A DNA stretch of 38,686 bases from Pirellulaceae bacterium. GTDB taxonomy: Bacteria; Planctomycetota; Planctomycetia; Pirellulales; Pirellulaceae. The translations under genes and the position numbers were made by a program. The stretch's first letter is position 1; each line of letters begins with the position of its first letter. The notes below the pieces were generated by a model, which was not told the DNA's origin, did not search any database, and worked only from the letters and a program-made list of their open reading frames with translations. Location: positions 1 through 38,686 of the forward strand of contig JANQOL010000412.1 of the NCBI GenBank assembly GCA_028289675.1, given 5' to 3'. Positions 8,681 to 17,704 of this stretch are shown here, one piece after another.

Positions 8681-9571
8681 CTACTTCCGCGTGTTGGATC
8701 GAGAGGCGGTGCGCCGCGGTGTTGGCAAGAGTTCTTCAGTGAATTTGGCATCGTAGCGCAGGGAGGTGTCAGGTCCGCGGAAGCCGACCACTTCGTCGCT
8801 CCAATTCAACACCTTGCTCAAAAATCGTCCACGATCTAGATCGAACTTGATGGTTCCTTGGCTCAGCTGTTGAACCAATTGAGCGTCCACGGCTGGTTCT
8901 TTCACAGGCGTCAATGGTTGCGTCGCGACGCGAATCGTTGCGACTCCCGCGGACACTTTCTCCAGCGTGTACAGTTCCCGAACCTTGATGGTCTTGTGGG
9001 CTCCGCTCTCCAACTTGACTCGTAGTTCCCTAGGCACACTCCATTGGGCGCCCACGGCGATCGGATCGGCGGGCAGGGGAACCGTCAGCTCTCCGATGCC
9101 CAGTTGAGGTGTCTTGAGTTCCTTGTCGCGGTTGAGCACCTGACCTTGCGAGTTGATCGTGACGTTCGCCAACGGCTTGTTGATGGTCGACGCGACTTGT
9201 TTGAAGACGTCCGGTACGGTTTCGTCGGTTTCACTGTTGTAGCTCAGTTCCTCGGCTTCACCGACCGACTGAGCCAGATTGACCGAGTTGATACGGTACT
9301 CAAAGGTCATTTCACCGGCGGGGCTGACCGATTTGACCTCCCAAACTTTTTCGCTGGTAGTTCGCGATGTACTTTCTTCCTGGTGATCGGCCATCGTGGT
9401 CCGCGTTTCCGCAAAGTGCACGACTTTGGAAACGAGCTGTTCGCCGGCCGCCAATTTGTACTGCAGCTGATACTTGGGACCAGCGGGGGTTTGTGGCGCT
9501 TGAGCCCAACAGTGGCTGCCAGTGACGACCAGGGTGAGTGCCAGCAGAGTGCGAAATGAGCGAGTCAACAT
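8681..9571 (-). CDS. Secreted protein of unknown function (possibly DUF6263-like)
   Basis: A 296-residue exported protein. I chose the ATG at 9571 over an in-frame GTG 18 nt upstream because an AAGGAGG ribosome site (9578-9584) sits 6 nt before it; the GTG start would lie upstream of that site. The N-terminus 'MLTRSFRTLLALTLVVTGSHCWAQA' is a clear signal peptide. The mature part is a beta-rich-looking sequence with alternating polar and hydrophobic residues ('YQLQYKLAAGEQLVSKVVHFAETRT', 'EMTFEYRINSV', 'RFLSKVLNWSDEVVGF'). This recalls secreted DUF6263-type proteins, an uncertain match. It starts 27 nt after the nadK stop, so it is probably the last gene of the xseB-ispA-dxs-nadK unit. No catalytic motif is visible. 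Confidence 0.78.
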   Translation of the reverse strand: MLTRSFRTLLALTLVVTGSHCWAQAPQTPAGPKYQLQYKLAAGEQLVSKVVHFAETRTTMADHQEESTSRTTSEKVWEVKSVSPAGEMTFEYRINSVNLAQSVGEAEELSYNSETDETVPDVFKQVASTINKPLANVTINSQGQVLNRDKELKTPQLGIGELTVPLPADPIAVGAQWSVPRELRVKLESGAHKTIKVRELYTLEKVSAGVATIRVATQPLTPVKEPAVDAQLVQQLSQGTIKFDLDRGRFLSKVLNWSDEVVGFRGPDTSLRYDAKFTEELLPTPRRTASRSNTRK

Positions 9572-9577
9572 GAATGG

Positions 9578-9584
9578 CCTCCTT
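9578..9584 (-). promoter_or_regulatory. Shine-Dalgarno site AAGGAGG deciding the start of the secreted protein
   Basis: AAGGAGG on the minus strand lies 6 nt upstream of the ATG at 9571. It overlaps the region that a longer GTG-initiated frame would translate, so it fixes the start at 9571. Confidence 0.8.
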
Positions 9585-9598
9585 GCCACGCTGTTGCC

Positions 9599-10492
9599 TT
9601 ACGAATTGGGTCTGCGCAAGTTGCCGCCCCAACCTAATTTTTCTCGCAAGGCACGGTATTCATTTTTGTTCGGCACCCGAATCATCTTGAACGATACGGG
9701 AGCCTGCGATACTCGGTAACAATCACCTTCGCCTAATGGTCCCAGCACGCGCCCGTCGAAGACGGCTGACACGGTCTCATGCCCTTGGCGAATGAACATG
9801 TCAAACACGCGATCGGCTCGATCCACCACCGGCCGCATGGTCAGGGTGTGTGGGCTAATGGGGCTGATCACGACCGCTCCCAGCCGCCGGTGCAAAATGG
9901 GCCCTCCGGCCGACAAATTATGGGCCGTGGAGCCCACGGGCGTACTGACGATAAGTCCGTCGCAGCTGTACGTCGAGGCCAATTCCTGGTCGACATACAG
10001 ATCGATCTGCACCATCGAAAACGGAGGGCCGCCCAAGATGGCAGCTTCGTTCAATGCCAGCTGCGGCTTGGTTTGTTCGCCGGTCGAACTTCCAGCCCGA
10101 ATCAACTGGCATTGCAACATCACGTGCTCATCCACGGGGAAGCTACCGCGACACAGTTCCGGCCAAACTTGCTCCAACTCGTTCTCGTCCAGAGCGGCCA
10201 GAAATCCCAGTCTTCCCAAGTTGACGCCAATGACCGGTCGTTGGTGGGGGGCCATCCTACGGGCGGCGGACAGGATCGAGCCATCTCCGCCTAGCACGAC
10301 CACCACATCGATATCGGCCCGGTCAAAAGAGAAGGATTCGTCCTGATCGACCGCTACGATCTCGGCCGACTGGGCCAGGATCTTCTCCAGCCGCCGGAGT
10401 TCGGTAGCGACGCGCGGACGGTTGACGGACGCTAGCACCACGACTCGCGGTCGTGCCTGGTCAGCCTGGCTCCAGGAGGCTTCAGCTTGCAT
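9599..10492 (-). CDS. nadK: NAD kinase
   Basis: ATP- or polyphosphate-dependent NAD kinase, which makes NADP. Signatures are 'VVVLGGDGSILSAARRM' (the GGDGS motif with the catalytic Asp), 'PVIGVNLGRLGFLA', and the NE/D-type loop 'ALNEAAILGG' followed by 'YSCDGLIVSTPVGSTAHNLSAGGPI', which matches the family's STPTGSTAY-like motif. I chose the ATG at 10492; a GTG at 10519 would add nine residues and neither has a strong ribosome site. The protein is about 297 residues, normal for the family. It lies about 90-115 nt downstream of dxs on the same strand. NADPH is used by the MEP pathway reductase, so the linkage with dxs and ispA is sensible but not required. Confidence 0.93.
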   Translation of the reverse strand: MQAEASWSQADQARPRVVVLASVNRPRVATELRRLEKILAQSAEIVAVDQDESFSFDRADIDVVVVLGGDGSILSAARRMAPHQRPVIGVNLGRLGFLAALDENELEQVWPELCRGSFPVDEHVMLQCQLIRAGSSTGEQTKPQLALNEAAILGGPPFSMVQIDLYVDQELASTYSCDGLIVSTPVGSTAHNLSAGGPILHRRLGAVVISPISPHTLTMRPVVDRADRVFDMFIRQGHETVSAVFDGRVLGPLGEGDCYRVSQAPVSFKMIRVPNKNEYRALREKLGWGGNLRRPNS

Positions 10493-10606
10493 AGATGGGC
10501 GGCCTAGTGCGGGTCGCACGGAAGAGAGATCAACGTACTCGTTTGGGAGATGTCGCTACTGCGCACGATGAAACGAGCTGAACGAAACGGGGGAACACTT
10601 GGCGGA

Positions 10607-12499
10607 CTATAACGCTTCGGCACCCTGGCTGGCAAGCTCGCGACACAGTTCTACCACCCCGGGTACTGACATTCCCAATTCGGCCAGTAGCTCGGCGCGA
10701 TCGCCATGTTCGATGAACTGATCGGGCAGGCCTAGGCGGCGGAAACTGCGAGTGTCCCAACCGCGCTGACAGGCCAGTTCCAACACGGCGCTGCCGAAGC
10801 CGCCCATCAACGCCGCTTCTTCCGCCGAAACAACGAAGCGGCATTCATCAAACACCTGCTCCAGAACGTCCGCGTCAAGCGGTTTGATAAATCGAGGATT
10901 GATGACGGCGATATCCAGACCCTCGGCGGCCAGCACTTCTGCCGCCTTGACGGCGACTTCTAGCATTGGTCCCAGTCCGAGGATGGCACCGTCTGTGCCC
11001 CAGCGGACAATTTGGCTTTTGCCCATTTCAATGGGTTGATCGGAGAGATCGAACTCGGCTGCAGACGCCTTGGGGTAGCGAATGGCCACTGGGCCGTCCA
11101 CGCCAAGGGCAAAGTCCAGCATGGCGGCCAATTCCTGCCCGCTGCCGGGGGCCATGCAGGTGATGTTGGGGAACACCCGCATGTACCCAACGTCGAATAC
11201 GCCATGGTGCGTCGGACCGTCTGGGCCCGCCAATCCGGCTCGATCCATCATCATGGTCACCGGCAGGTTCTGCAACGCGACCTCTTGGAAGATCTGGTCG
11301 TAGCTCCGTTGTAGGAACGTGCTGTAGATTGCGACGATCGGACGGAGTCCAACTTTGGCGTGGCCGGCGGCAAATGCGACAGCGTGAGATTCGCAGATGC
11401 CTACATCGAAGAACCGCTCCGGAAACTCTTCGCGAACCGGTTCTAGCTTGTTTCCTTGGCACATGGCGGCGGTCATGACCGTAACTCGCTCATCCCTCCG
11501 CATGGCCGCGCCAATCGCATCGCGTGCAAAATTGGTGTAAGCCGGTGACGAGCCCTTGGACAGGATTTTGGCTTGTCCCGCCTGATCTTCGAAGGCAGGG
11601 GGCGTATGGAAGAAGACGGGATCCTTTTCCGCTGGCTGGTAACCATGCCCTTTATCAGTGACGACATGCAGTAGCACCGGCCCCTGTTTATCCTTGACCA
11701 TCCGCAAGTACTTGCTGATCAGGCCGATGTCGTGACCATCGATGGGGCCCACGTAATGGATCCCCAGCTCTTCGAACAACATGCCTCCATGCAAGCCCGC
11801 TTTAACACCTTCTTTAATCTGAGCCAGTAGCTTTTCAGCTGGATCGCCAAAAACGGGCACATGGTTGAGGACTTTGACGACTTCGTTCTTTAGACCTGTG
11901 TAGAAGGGGTTGCTACGCAGCCGATCCAGGTAGGTGGCCACGGAACCCACCCGAGGACAGATGCTCATGCGGTTGTCGTTCAGAATGATCAAGGAGTTGC
12001 TGGCCAATTCGCCGGCGTTGTTCAAAGCCTCGAATACGATGCCTGACGGGAACGCGCCGTCTCCTATGACCGCAACACTTTTGCGATGACTTTCGCCGCG
12101 CAAGTCATCTCCGCTGGTTAGACCCACGGCCGTGGACACACTGCATCCAGCGTGTCCGGTCATGAACAGGTCATATTCGCTTTCGCTCGGATTGGGATAT
12201 CCCATTAAGCCTCCCCGGGTTCGGATGGAGGCGAAATCCTGATAGCGTCCCGTCACCAGTTTGTGAGGGTAGATTTGGTGTCCGGTATCCCAGATCAACC
12301 GATCTTGGCGAAAGTCGAACGTGGCGTGCAGCGCCAGGCATAGTTCGACGACGCCCAAGTTGGACGCAAAGTGGGCGGTACGGATGCTGAGCAATCCGCA
12401 CAGAACCTCACGAATTTCGTCGGCCAACTGTTCCAAGTCGGTGACGCTCATCGCATGCAGGTCGATGGCAGAATCTATTTGTTCGAGCAGTTTGGCCAT
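10607..12499 (-). CDS. dxs: 1-deoxy-D-xylulose-5-phosphate synthase
   Basis: Thiamine-diphosphate enzyme that condenses pyruvate and glyceraldehyde 3-phosphate, the first step of the MEP isoprenoid pathway. The 630-residue length is typical. The ThDP-binding motif is 'GDGAFPSG' (146-153) through 'NDNRMSI' (about 175). 'DTGHQIYPHK' (71-80) carries the conserved His pair. 'DVGICESHAVAFAAG' holds Glu370, the ThDP-activating residue, and 'DRAGLAGPDGPTHHGVFD' holds His431; both fall at the same numbers as in E. coli Dxs. The usual AEQHA is CESHA here, a mild variation next to the conserved Glu. The gene begins 6 nt after ispA ends, so the two are almost certainly co-transcribed. Confidence 0.97.
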   Translation of the reverse strand: MAKLLEQIDSAIDLHAMSVTDLEQLADEIREVLCGLLSIRTAHFASNLGVVELCLALHATFDFRQDRLIWDTGHQIYPHKLVTGRYQDFASIRTRGGLMGYPNPSESEYDLFMTGHAGCSVSTAVGLTSGDDLRGESHRKSVAVIGDGAFPSGIVFEALNNAGELASNSLIILNDNRMSICPRVGSVATYLDRLRSNPFYTGLKNEVVKVLNHVPVFGDPAEKLLAQIKEGVKAGLHGGMLFEELGIHYVGPIDGHDIGLISKYLRMVKDKQGPVLLHVVTDKGHGYQPAEKDPVFFHTPPAFEDQAGQAKILSKGSSPAYTNFARDAIGAAMRRDERVTVMTAAMCQGNKLEPVREEFPERFFDVGICESHAVAFAAGHAKVGLRPIVAIYSTFLQRSYDQIFQEVALQNLPVTMMMDRAGLAGPDGPTHHGVFDVGYMRVFPNITCMAPGSGQELAAMLDFALGVDGPVAIRYPKASAAEFDLSDQPIEMGKSQIVRWGTDGAILGLGPMLEVAVKAAEVLAAEGLDIAVINPRFIKPLDADVLEQVFDECRFVVSAEEAALMGGFGSAVLELACQRGWDTRSFRRLGLPDQFIEHGDRAELLAELGMSVPGVVELCRELASQGAEAL

Positions 12500-12505
12500 A
12501 CCCCG

Positions 12506-13420
12506 CTACGATCTCCTCTCCACGACAAAGGTCGCTAATTCGGCTAACTTGCGAGCCCTATCACCAAAAACCGCAATGGCGGAGATGGCTTCACCGGACA
12601 GCCGGTCCGCCAGCTGGCGGGATTCGTCCAGGCCCAGCAGGCTGGGATAAGTTAGTTTACCGAGCGTGTTGTCCTTACGCGTGTTCTTGCCCAATTGTTC
12701 GCTGGTGGCTTCTACATCCAGGCAGTCATCAATGATTTGAAAGGCCAATCCTACCGCCTGTCCGTACTGTGCCAGCCTTCTAAGATGATCCAACGTGGCG
12801 CCGCCCGCTACCCCTCCCAATCGCAGGCTGCCTTCGATCAAGGCTCCAGTCTTGCGGCGATGGATGTATTTGAGAAAGTCCAATTCGCTTCGATCGCCCA
12901 AGTCCGGCGGCCCGTAGCGTCCCTCCGCGGCCAAATCATCGGCTTGGCCACCCACGAGATGCTGACGGCCAGCAACTTCCGCAAGAATTTGACAGCAATG
13001 AGCGGCCACGTCTGCTGGCATGTCTCGGCAGATCACTTCGATGGCCAGCATTTGCAAACTATCTCCAGCCAAGATGGCGGTTGCCTCATCAAATTTGAGA
13101 TGACAGGTTGGCTGGCCACGCCGCAACGTGTCGTCGTCCATGGCTGGCAGGTCGTCGTGGATGAGCGAGTAGACGTGTACGAACTCGACAGCACAAGCTG
13201 CCGGCAATGCGTCTTGCCAATTTCCACCCACTGCTTCGCAGGCCAGTAAGGCCAACAACGGTCGTAGTCGTTTGCCCGGCGCCAGTACGCTGTACCTGAT
13301 GGCTTCATTCAGACGCGCCGGGCATCCAGACTGAGTAGCGGTGTAGCTGTCCAATTGGGTTTCGACAGCCGCCATTTGCGGCTCAAGGCCATGGAAGAAA
13401 TTGGGTACAACCGAAGGCAT
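12506..13420 (-). CDS. ispA: Polyprenyl (farnesyl-type) diphosphate synthase
   Basis: Short-chain trans-prenyl diphosphate synthase condensing IPP with allylic diphosphates, usually to farnesyl diphosphate. The first Asp-rich motif is 'YSLIHDDLPAMDDD' (D89-D95, DDxxxxD with the two-residue insertion typical of bacterial FPP synthases). The second is 'FQIIDDCLD' (231-235). 'APGKRLRPLLALLACEAVGG' is the IPP-binding region and 'KNTRKDNTLGKLTYPSLLG' the C-terminal KD/KxTYP region. The 304-residue length is normal. Product length cannot be proved from sequence; geranylgeranyl diphosphate is an alternative. It sits between xseB and dxs, an order also known from E. coli (xseB-ispA-dxs). Confidence 0.93.
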   Translation of the reverse strand: MPSVVPNFFHGLEPQMAAVETQLDSYTATQSGCPARLNEAIRYSVLAPGKRLRPLLALLACEAVGGNWQDALPAACAVEFVHVYSLIHDDLPAMDDDTLRRGQPTCHLKFDEATAILAGDSLQMLAIEVICRDMPADVAAHCCQILAEVAGRQHLVGGQADDLAAEGRYGPPDLGDRSELDFLKYIHRRKTGALIEGSLRLGGVAGGATLDHLRRLAQYGQAVGLAFQIIDDCLDVEATSEQLGKNTRKDNTLGKLTYPSLLGLDESRQLADRLSGEAISAIAVFGDRARKLAELATFVVERRS

Positions 13421-13476
13421 GCGTATTCGTCACAAGAAGGTCGGCGACCATCGAAGAGTTCTGGATGGCTCGCGTT

Positions 13477-13845
13477 CTAGAATAGTTCGGTATCGGCTTG
13501 GTTGCGCTTCGTGCCAGCTGCCTTTGACTTGGCGGAGCCGGAAGCTGTTCGCCGCTGACTACGCGCCGCGCGACGTTCTTCCAGGCTCAAGTCCGCATCT
13601 TCGACAGGCTGCGTAATCGGATTCCCATCGGCGTCCAAGCCCGTCAGCACTTCAACGCGTCTTTGCGCGGCATCTAATTGAGTGTGGCACACTTTCATCA
13701 ACGCGATGGCTTGGGAGTAGTCCGTCAAAGCTTCTTCCAGCGTACCGCCACCGTGCTCCAACCGCCGGACAATGCTCTCCAACTGGCCCATGGCCTGTTC
13801 AAAATCAGGTGTTGGTTCTTTGGTCTTGGGCTTCTTTTTCGGCAT
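13477..13845 (-). CDS. xseB: Exodeoxyribonuclease VII small subunit
   Basis: Small helical subunit that binds XseA in exonuclease VII, which degrades single-stranded DNA. The XseB domain is 'PDFEQAMGQLESIVRRLEHGGGTLEEALTDYSQAIALMKVCHTQLDAAQRRVEVL'. A basic C-terminal tail of about 45 residues is longer than usual. I chose the ATG at 13845, giving MPKKKPKTKEP, because basic N-termini of this kind are typical; an ATG at 13860 adds five residues, and its GGAG lies only 3 nt upstream. The large subunit xseA is not next to it. It is the first gene of the leftward xseB-ispA-dxs-nadK unit and has a perfect 10-bp inverted repeat just upstream. Confidence 0.9.
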   Translation of the reverse strand: MPKKKPKTKEPTPDFEQAMGQLESIVRRLEHGGGTLEEALTDYSQAIALMKVCHTQLDAAQRRVEVLTGLDADGNPITQPVEDADLSLEERRAARSQRRTASGSAKSKAAGTKRNQADTELF

Positions 13846-13875
13846 GGCAACTCTGGTCATCAGCTCCGGCGGGGG

Positions 13876-13904
13876 ACCCAGGCAGAGTTCGCTACTGCCT
13901 GGGT
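13876..13904 (-). promoter_or_regulatory. Perfect 10-bp inverted repeat upstream of xseB
   Basis: ACCCAGGCAG at 13876-13885 and CTGCCTGGGT at 13895-13904 are exact reverse complements around a 9-nt loop. The outer end is about 16 nt from the ATG at 13860 and 31 nt from the ATG at 13845. On the minus strand a GATAAT (13907-13912), 5/6 to a -10 box, abuts its upstream side, although I see no good -35 box at the right spacing. It may be a leader hairpin controlling the isoprenoid operon or an operator overlapping its start point. Confidence 0.5.
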
Positions 13905-13976
13905 GAATTATCGCTACAACTGACAAATTAGCCTAGTGGCCATGGCTCCACCGACCATTGATCCCAGGGGAGAATT

Positions 13977-14005
13977 TTGACCCGCTGAGATTTCTGACGT
14001 ATGTA
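13977..14005 (+). promoter_or_regulatory. Weak sigma70-like promoter for the coiled-coil gene
   Basis: TTGACC (13977-13982, 5/6 to the -35 consensus) is followed after exactly 17 nt by TATGTA (14000-14005, only 3/6 to the -10 consensus). A transcript from here would begin near 14012, which favours starting the coiled-coil protein at 14018 or 14045 rather than further upstream. Confidence 0.3.
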
Positions 14006-14044
14006 TCAGATGGCTCTATGATTATCCCCGTAAGGCAAACTGAG

Positions 14045-15781
14045 ATGGCGTCGGAATTCTCGTCAGTAGGTGAGATTTGTGCTTGGGCGGAAGCACTCAA
14101 GGATGAAATTGCCCGGAAATCTTCGGTCAGAAAATCCAATCGCCGTGCCGCGGCCGTATCGACGAAACAGCGCGATGACTTGCTAACCGCAGTCGAATTG
14201 CTGCTCGAGCAAGTCAACGCTCAGAGCGATGAACGGTCTGAATCGGGGGACGTGGCGGACCCCCGCCAACCGCCTTCGAATTCTGGCCCAGACACCGAAC
14301 TGGGCGATCAACTGGCCGAAATCGTCGACGCATCATTGTCGCAGTGGCAGGCTCAGATTGCCAATTCATTTGAACAGTCGGCCACCAAAGCGTTGAGCCG
14401 GCAATTGAAGCAATCCGAACAACTGTGTCAGGATCTCCAAGGTCAACTGACGCGGATCGCTGGTCAAGAACGTGAGCTGGACGAGCAGCGCAAGGATCTG
14501 CGAGAGCAGCAACAAGACATCGAACAGCACTTGGCGACTGCCCTGCGGCAACAGTCGAAGATGGCCCGGCAGCGCAAATCCGTCGCCAAGGATCTGTGGG
14601 CCCGCAAGTTGGAGATCGAACAAGAAGCGGACCGGTTGCAAGTGGATGTTCGGCAACGAGTTGAAGCGGAGTTGCACCGAGATTTCGACCAACAACTGAG
14701 CGATCTCCAACAGCAAAACGCTGAACTCAGGGAACAGTTGACTGAGGCCCAGGAGGCATCACGCGAGTTCGAAAGCGGGTGGCAAGATTTGCTGGGCGAA
14801 GCAGATCAACGCATCCAAGAACTGGAAACGCAGCTGGCTGACCAGCCTGACGTCGACCAATCAACTGCCAACGCCGAGATCGAGGACCTGGAGAATCAGC
14901 TGGCCGATGCCCTCAGCCGTTTGGAACAAACGGAGCAGGTACAAATAAGTTTGGCCACCACGCAAGCCGAATTGGAACAGCTGCGCGCCGGTCACGAAGC
15001 GCTGCAAGAAAACTGCGAACAACTGCAAACGCAGTTGGACGCTGAGCAATCGAACGAACTAGATCCATCGACCGAGCTGCATACTCAGATCGAACGTCTC
15101 GAATCCGAACTGCAGGCGGTGCAAGAAGAACTGCTGGTCGCCGAACAAGCACAAGCGGACAGTTCCAATGATGCTGATGTTGAAGAGCTGCAACGCGAAC
15201 TCGAAGATCTGCGCAGTCAGAATGCTGACCTGGCAGCTCAGGTAGCGCGTCATCAGGTCGAGGGTCAATCCAGCAAACCGCATTTACCGTTCGACCAGGA
15301 AACGCTTAGTTGGGAAGAACGCAAGCAACTCATCATGCGGCAACTGGAGTCCGAGGATGCGGAACCGGAGCAGTTATCCGAAGACACTCGCCTCGAGATC
15401 GAACAAGTTGTTGCGGCAACACAGTTGGAGATTGAGCGCCGCGACAAGGAGCTCGAGGAGTTGCGGGCCATCGTGGAGCAGCAATCGGACACCAAGCAGG
15501 GGGTGGCTATCGGGGCGGCCGCCATTGCACAGATGATGGATCAAGACGAGTTGGTTTTGCAGGAGCGGCAGAAGCTCAAGGACATGCAGGCCCAATGGGA
15601 GGAAAAGTTGCGCCAGGCGGAGATCGATCTCTCGATGGAGCGGGCCAAATTGGCCAGAGAACGCAATGAATTGGAAGCGGAGGCGGTCAAGCTCCAGCTG
15701 ACTGATGAGGAGCAGCCTGCCGGCAAGGGACGTACGCGAAAATGGTTGGAGCATCTCGGGCTGCGGGACGACCCGAATTAG
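14045..15781 (+). CDS. Large Gln/Glu-rich coiled-coil protein of unknown function
   Basis: I do not recognise a family. The protein is about 578 residues from the ATG at 14045, which has TAAGG 9 nt upstream; an ATG at 14018 would add nine residues. A polar N-terminus with a basic patch ('KSSVRKSNRRAAA') is followed from about residue 90 to 540 by nearly continuous heptad-like sequence rich in Gln, Glu and Leu, with few prolines or glycines ('QLKQSEQLCQDLQGQLTRI'). There is no signal peptide or membrane helix, so it is probably cytoplasmic and elongated. It ends with a short basic tail, 'GRTRKWLEHLGL'. It is transcribed divergently from xseB. SMC-hinge or Walker motifs are absent, so it is not an SMC/RecN ATPase. 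A structural or scaffold role is possible but unproved. Confidence 0.85.
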   Translation: MASEFSSVGEICAWAEALKDEIARKSSVRKSNRRAAAVSTKQRDDLLTAVELLLEQVNAQSDERSESGDVADPRQPPSNSGPDTELGDQLAEIVDASLSQWQAQIANSFEQSATKALSRQLKQSEQLCQDLQGQLTRIAGQERELDEQRKDLREQQQDIEQHLATALRQQSKMARQRKSVAKDLWARKLEIEQEADRLQVDVRQRVEAELHRDFDQQLSDLQQQNAELREQLTEAQEASREFESGWQDLLGEADQRIQELETQLADQPDVDQSTANAEIEDLENQLADALSRLEQTEQVQISLATTQAELEQLRAGHEALQENCEQLQTQLDAEQSNELDPSTELHTQIERLESELQAVQEELLVAEQAQADSSNDADVEELQRELEDLRSQNADLAAQVARHQVEGQSSKPHLPFDQETLSWEERKQLIMRQLESEDAEPEQLSEDTRLEIEQVVAATQLEIERRDKELEELRAIVEQQSDTKQGVAIGAAAIAQMMDQDELVLQERQKLKDMQAQWEEKLRQAEIDLSMERAKLARERNELEAEAVKLQLTDEEQPAGKGRTRKWLEHLGLRDDPN

Positions 15782-15856
15782 CACACGTTGCCTTCTCCGG
15801 CTCGCAGGATCGGCGATTTCGTCGGCATCTTGCGCTATACGCGCGTGCGACTCGCA

Positions 15857-15874
15857 CTAAACTGGAATGTTTAG
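15857..15874. promoter_or_regulatory. 6-bp inverted repeat upstream of the UbiB-like gene
   Basis: CTAAAC (15857-15862) and GTTTAG (15869-15874) are exact reverse complements around TGGAAT, and two further GC pairs are possible across one mismatch. It lies 23 nt before the ATG at 15897 in a 115-nt gap. It could be a leader hairpin or an operator; there is no T-tract. Confidence 0.25.
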
Positions 15875-15896
15875 CGCAACCTTTGATCGCGTTTGA

Positions 15897-17633
15897 ATGA
15901 AAATCAGCTCCATCCCACAACTGTATCGCAATCTTCGCCGATGGCAGGAAATCATTGCTGTCCTACGGCGCTACGGATTGGCGGACTGGCTCAGTCAGCT
16001 GAAATTCGATTTCATTCGAGATTGGATCAAGGATGACCAGGGCGTCCCTCTGGCCAGCTACTCGCGCGAAAAACGTATTCGCCTGGCCCTGACCGAGTTG
16101 GGGCCAACGTTTATCAAGCTGGGGCAGGTGCTCAGCCTGAGGCCAGATCTGATTGGACCCGAGCTGGCGACGGAATTGACCTCGCTACAGTCCCATGTAC
16201 CCGCGGATTCTGATGAGACCGTCCGCGAAATCATCGCCCAAGAACTGGGTCAGCCTGTCGAAGAGCTGTACGCCGAGTTCAATGGACAGGCCATTGCATC
16301 GGCGTCGATCGGCCAAGTGCACTTGGCGAAAATGCGGGATGGCACACCCGTGGTGGTCAAGGTCCAGCACGCAAATATCCACAGCACGGTGAACGAAGAC
16401 TTGGAGGTCATGGCCGGTCTAGCGACTCTGGCGAGCCATCTACCTGAGCTGGAGGTGTGGAAGCCGCAAGTGCTGGTAGAACAGCTATCTAAGTCGCTTC
16501 GCCGGGAGCTGAACTTTACTCGCGAGCTGCAGAATCTGCAGGTTTTTGGACGCGAGTTAGAGCATGTGGACGGGCTGCTGATTCCACAGCCATATCCTCG
16601 CCTGTCCAGCTCGCGTGTCCTCACGATGGAACTGATCAATGGTGTGCCGGTGAGCAAGTTGTCGCGCAAAGATTCGCGGCGAAACACCGATCCAGGTTCA
16701 GCAGAGGCCTTAGATGCTGACGCCGCCCAGGTGCAAGCCTTGGCGCGCCGCGCCGCAGAAGTTTATATGGAGATGATCTTCATCAACGGAGCGTATCACG
16801 CGGATCCGCATCCGGGAAACATTTTGGTCGTGGATGGGAACCAGCTGGGACTGCTAGATTTTGGCATGGTCGGTCGCATCGACGATCGCTTGCGCGAAAC
16901 CATTGAAGAAATGTTGTTAGCCGTGGCCAGCCGAGACGCTTCACTGCTGACCACATTGATCAAGCGGGTTGGCAATTCTCCGCCGCGGCTGGACGAGAGT
17001 ATTCTGTCGATCGATGTCGCCGATTTGGTGGCCACCTACGGTTCTCAACCGTTGGAGAGCTTCGATCTTGGCGGAGCGCTCAACGATGTGACCGAGATTA
17101 TGCACCGGCATCAAATCTCCCTGCCGCCGCAGACCTCGATGTTGATCAAGATGCTGGTTAGCCTGGAAGGGACCCTGAATCAGCTGTCGCCCCACTTCAG
17201 CTTGTTGGAAGTGATGCAGCCCTTTTTCCGCAAGATGTGGATGCGTCGCATTTCGCCGAAGCGGCAGGCCAAGCGGTTTCGACGGATCTATCTGGAACTG
17301 GAGACCTTGCTGGAAACCCTGCCGGGACAAGTCAGCAGCGTGATGCAGTTGATTCAAGAGGGGCGATTGGACGTACACTTGGCCCACAAAGGCCTCAGCC
17401 CGTCAGTCAACCGCATGGTTTTGGGGTTGCTGATTAGTTCGGTTTTTCTCGGGTCGTCATTGTTGCTGGCTTTTCACGTGCCACCGGTTCTCTTCTTGGA
17501 ACCCGGCTGGATGGGAATCGAGCGGCTGAGTCTGTTTGGTCTGATCGGATATGCCATAAGTTCCTTGGCCGTGTTACGATTGATACGAGCCATCAACCGT
17601 TCGGGGCATCTCGATCGAAAGGACACCGACTAG
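15897..17633 (+). CDS. ABC1/UbiB/AarF family atypical kinase-like protein
   Basis: Membrane-associated member of the UbiB (ADCK/AarF) family, ATPases required for quinone-lipid biosynthesis or lipid homeostasis in many organisms. Diagnostic motifs are '[20 protein letters not shown]' (KxGQ at about 74-77), the Ala-rich loop '[11 protein letters not shown]' (134-144) that replaces the protein-kinase Gly-rich loop, the Lys in 'VVVKVQ' (about 155), '[12 protein letters not shown]' (about 300-311, catalytic loop) and 'LLDFGMVG' (the DFG-like metal site). Two hydrophobic helices close the protein (about 505-560), as in bacterial UbiB. The 578-residue length is normal. No ubi or men genes are adjacent, so the quinone link is family knowledge only. 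Confidence 0.93.
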   Translation: MKISSIPQLYRNLRRWQEIIAVLRRYGLADWLSQLKFDFIRDWIKDDQGVPLASYSREKRIRLALTELGPTFIKLGQVLSLRPDLIGPELATELTSLQSHVPADSDETVREIIAQELGQPVEELYAEFNGQAIASASIGQVHLAKMRDGTPVVVKVQHANIHSTVNEDLEVMAGLATLASHLPELEVWKPQVLVEQLSKSLRRELNFTRELQNLQVFGRELEHVDGLLIPQPYPRLSSSRVLTMELINGVPVSKLSRKDSRRNTDPGSAEALDADAAQVQALARRAAEVYMEMIFINGAYHADPHPGNILVVDGNQLGLLDFGMVGRIDDRLRETIEEMLLAVASRDASLLTTLIKRVGNSPPRLDESILSIDVADLVATYGSQPLESFDLGGALNDVTEIMHRHQISLPPQTSMLIKMLVSLEGTLNQLSPHFSLLEVMQPFFRKMWMRRISPKRQAKRFRRIYLELETLLETLPGQVSSVMQLIQEGRLDVHLAHKGLSPSVNRMVLGLLISSVFLGSSLLLAFHVPPVLFLEPGWMGIERLSLFGLIGYAISSLAVLRLIRAINRSGHLDRKDTD

Positions 17634-17704
17634 CGTGGGCCGCACCAATGTCGCGCGTGTCCGTGGGCCCGGCTGTTCGATACTCGTCACTCTGTAATCG
17701 CCAC

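Noticed and set aside
14045-15781. SMC- or RecN-like ATPase, because of the long coiled coil
   Set aside because: No Walker A, Walker B or ABC signature is present at either end.
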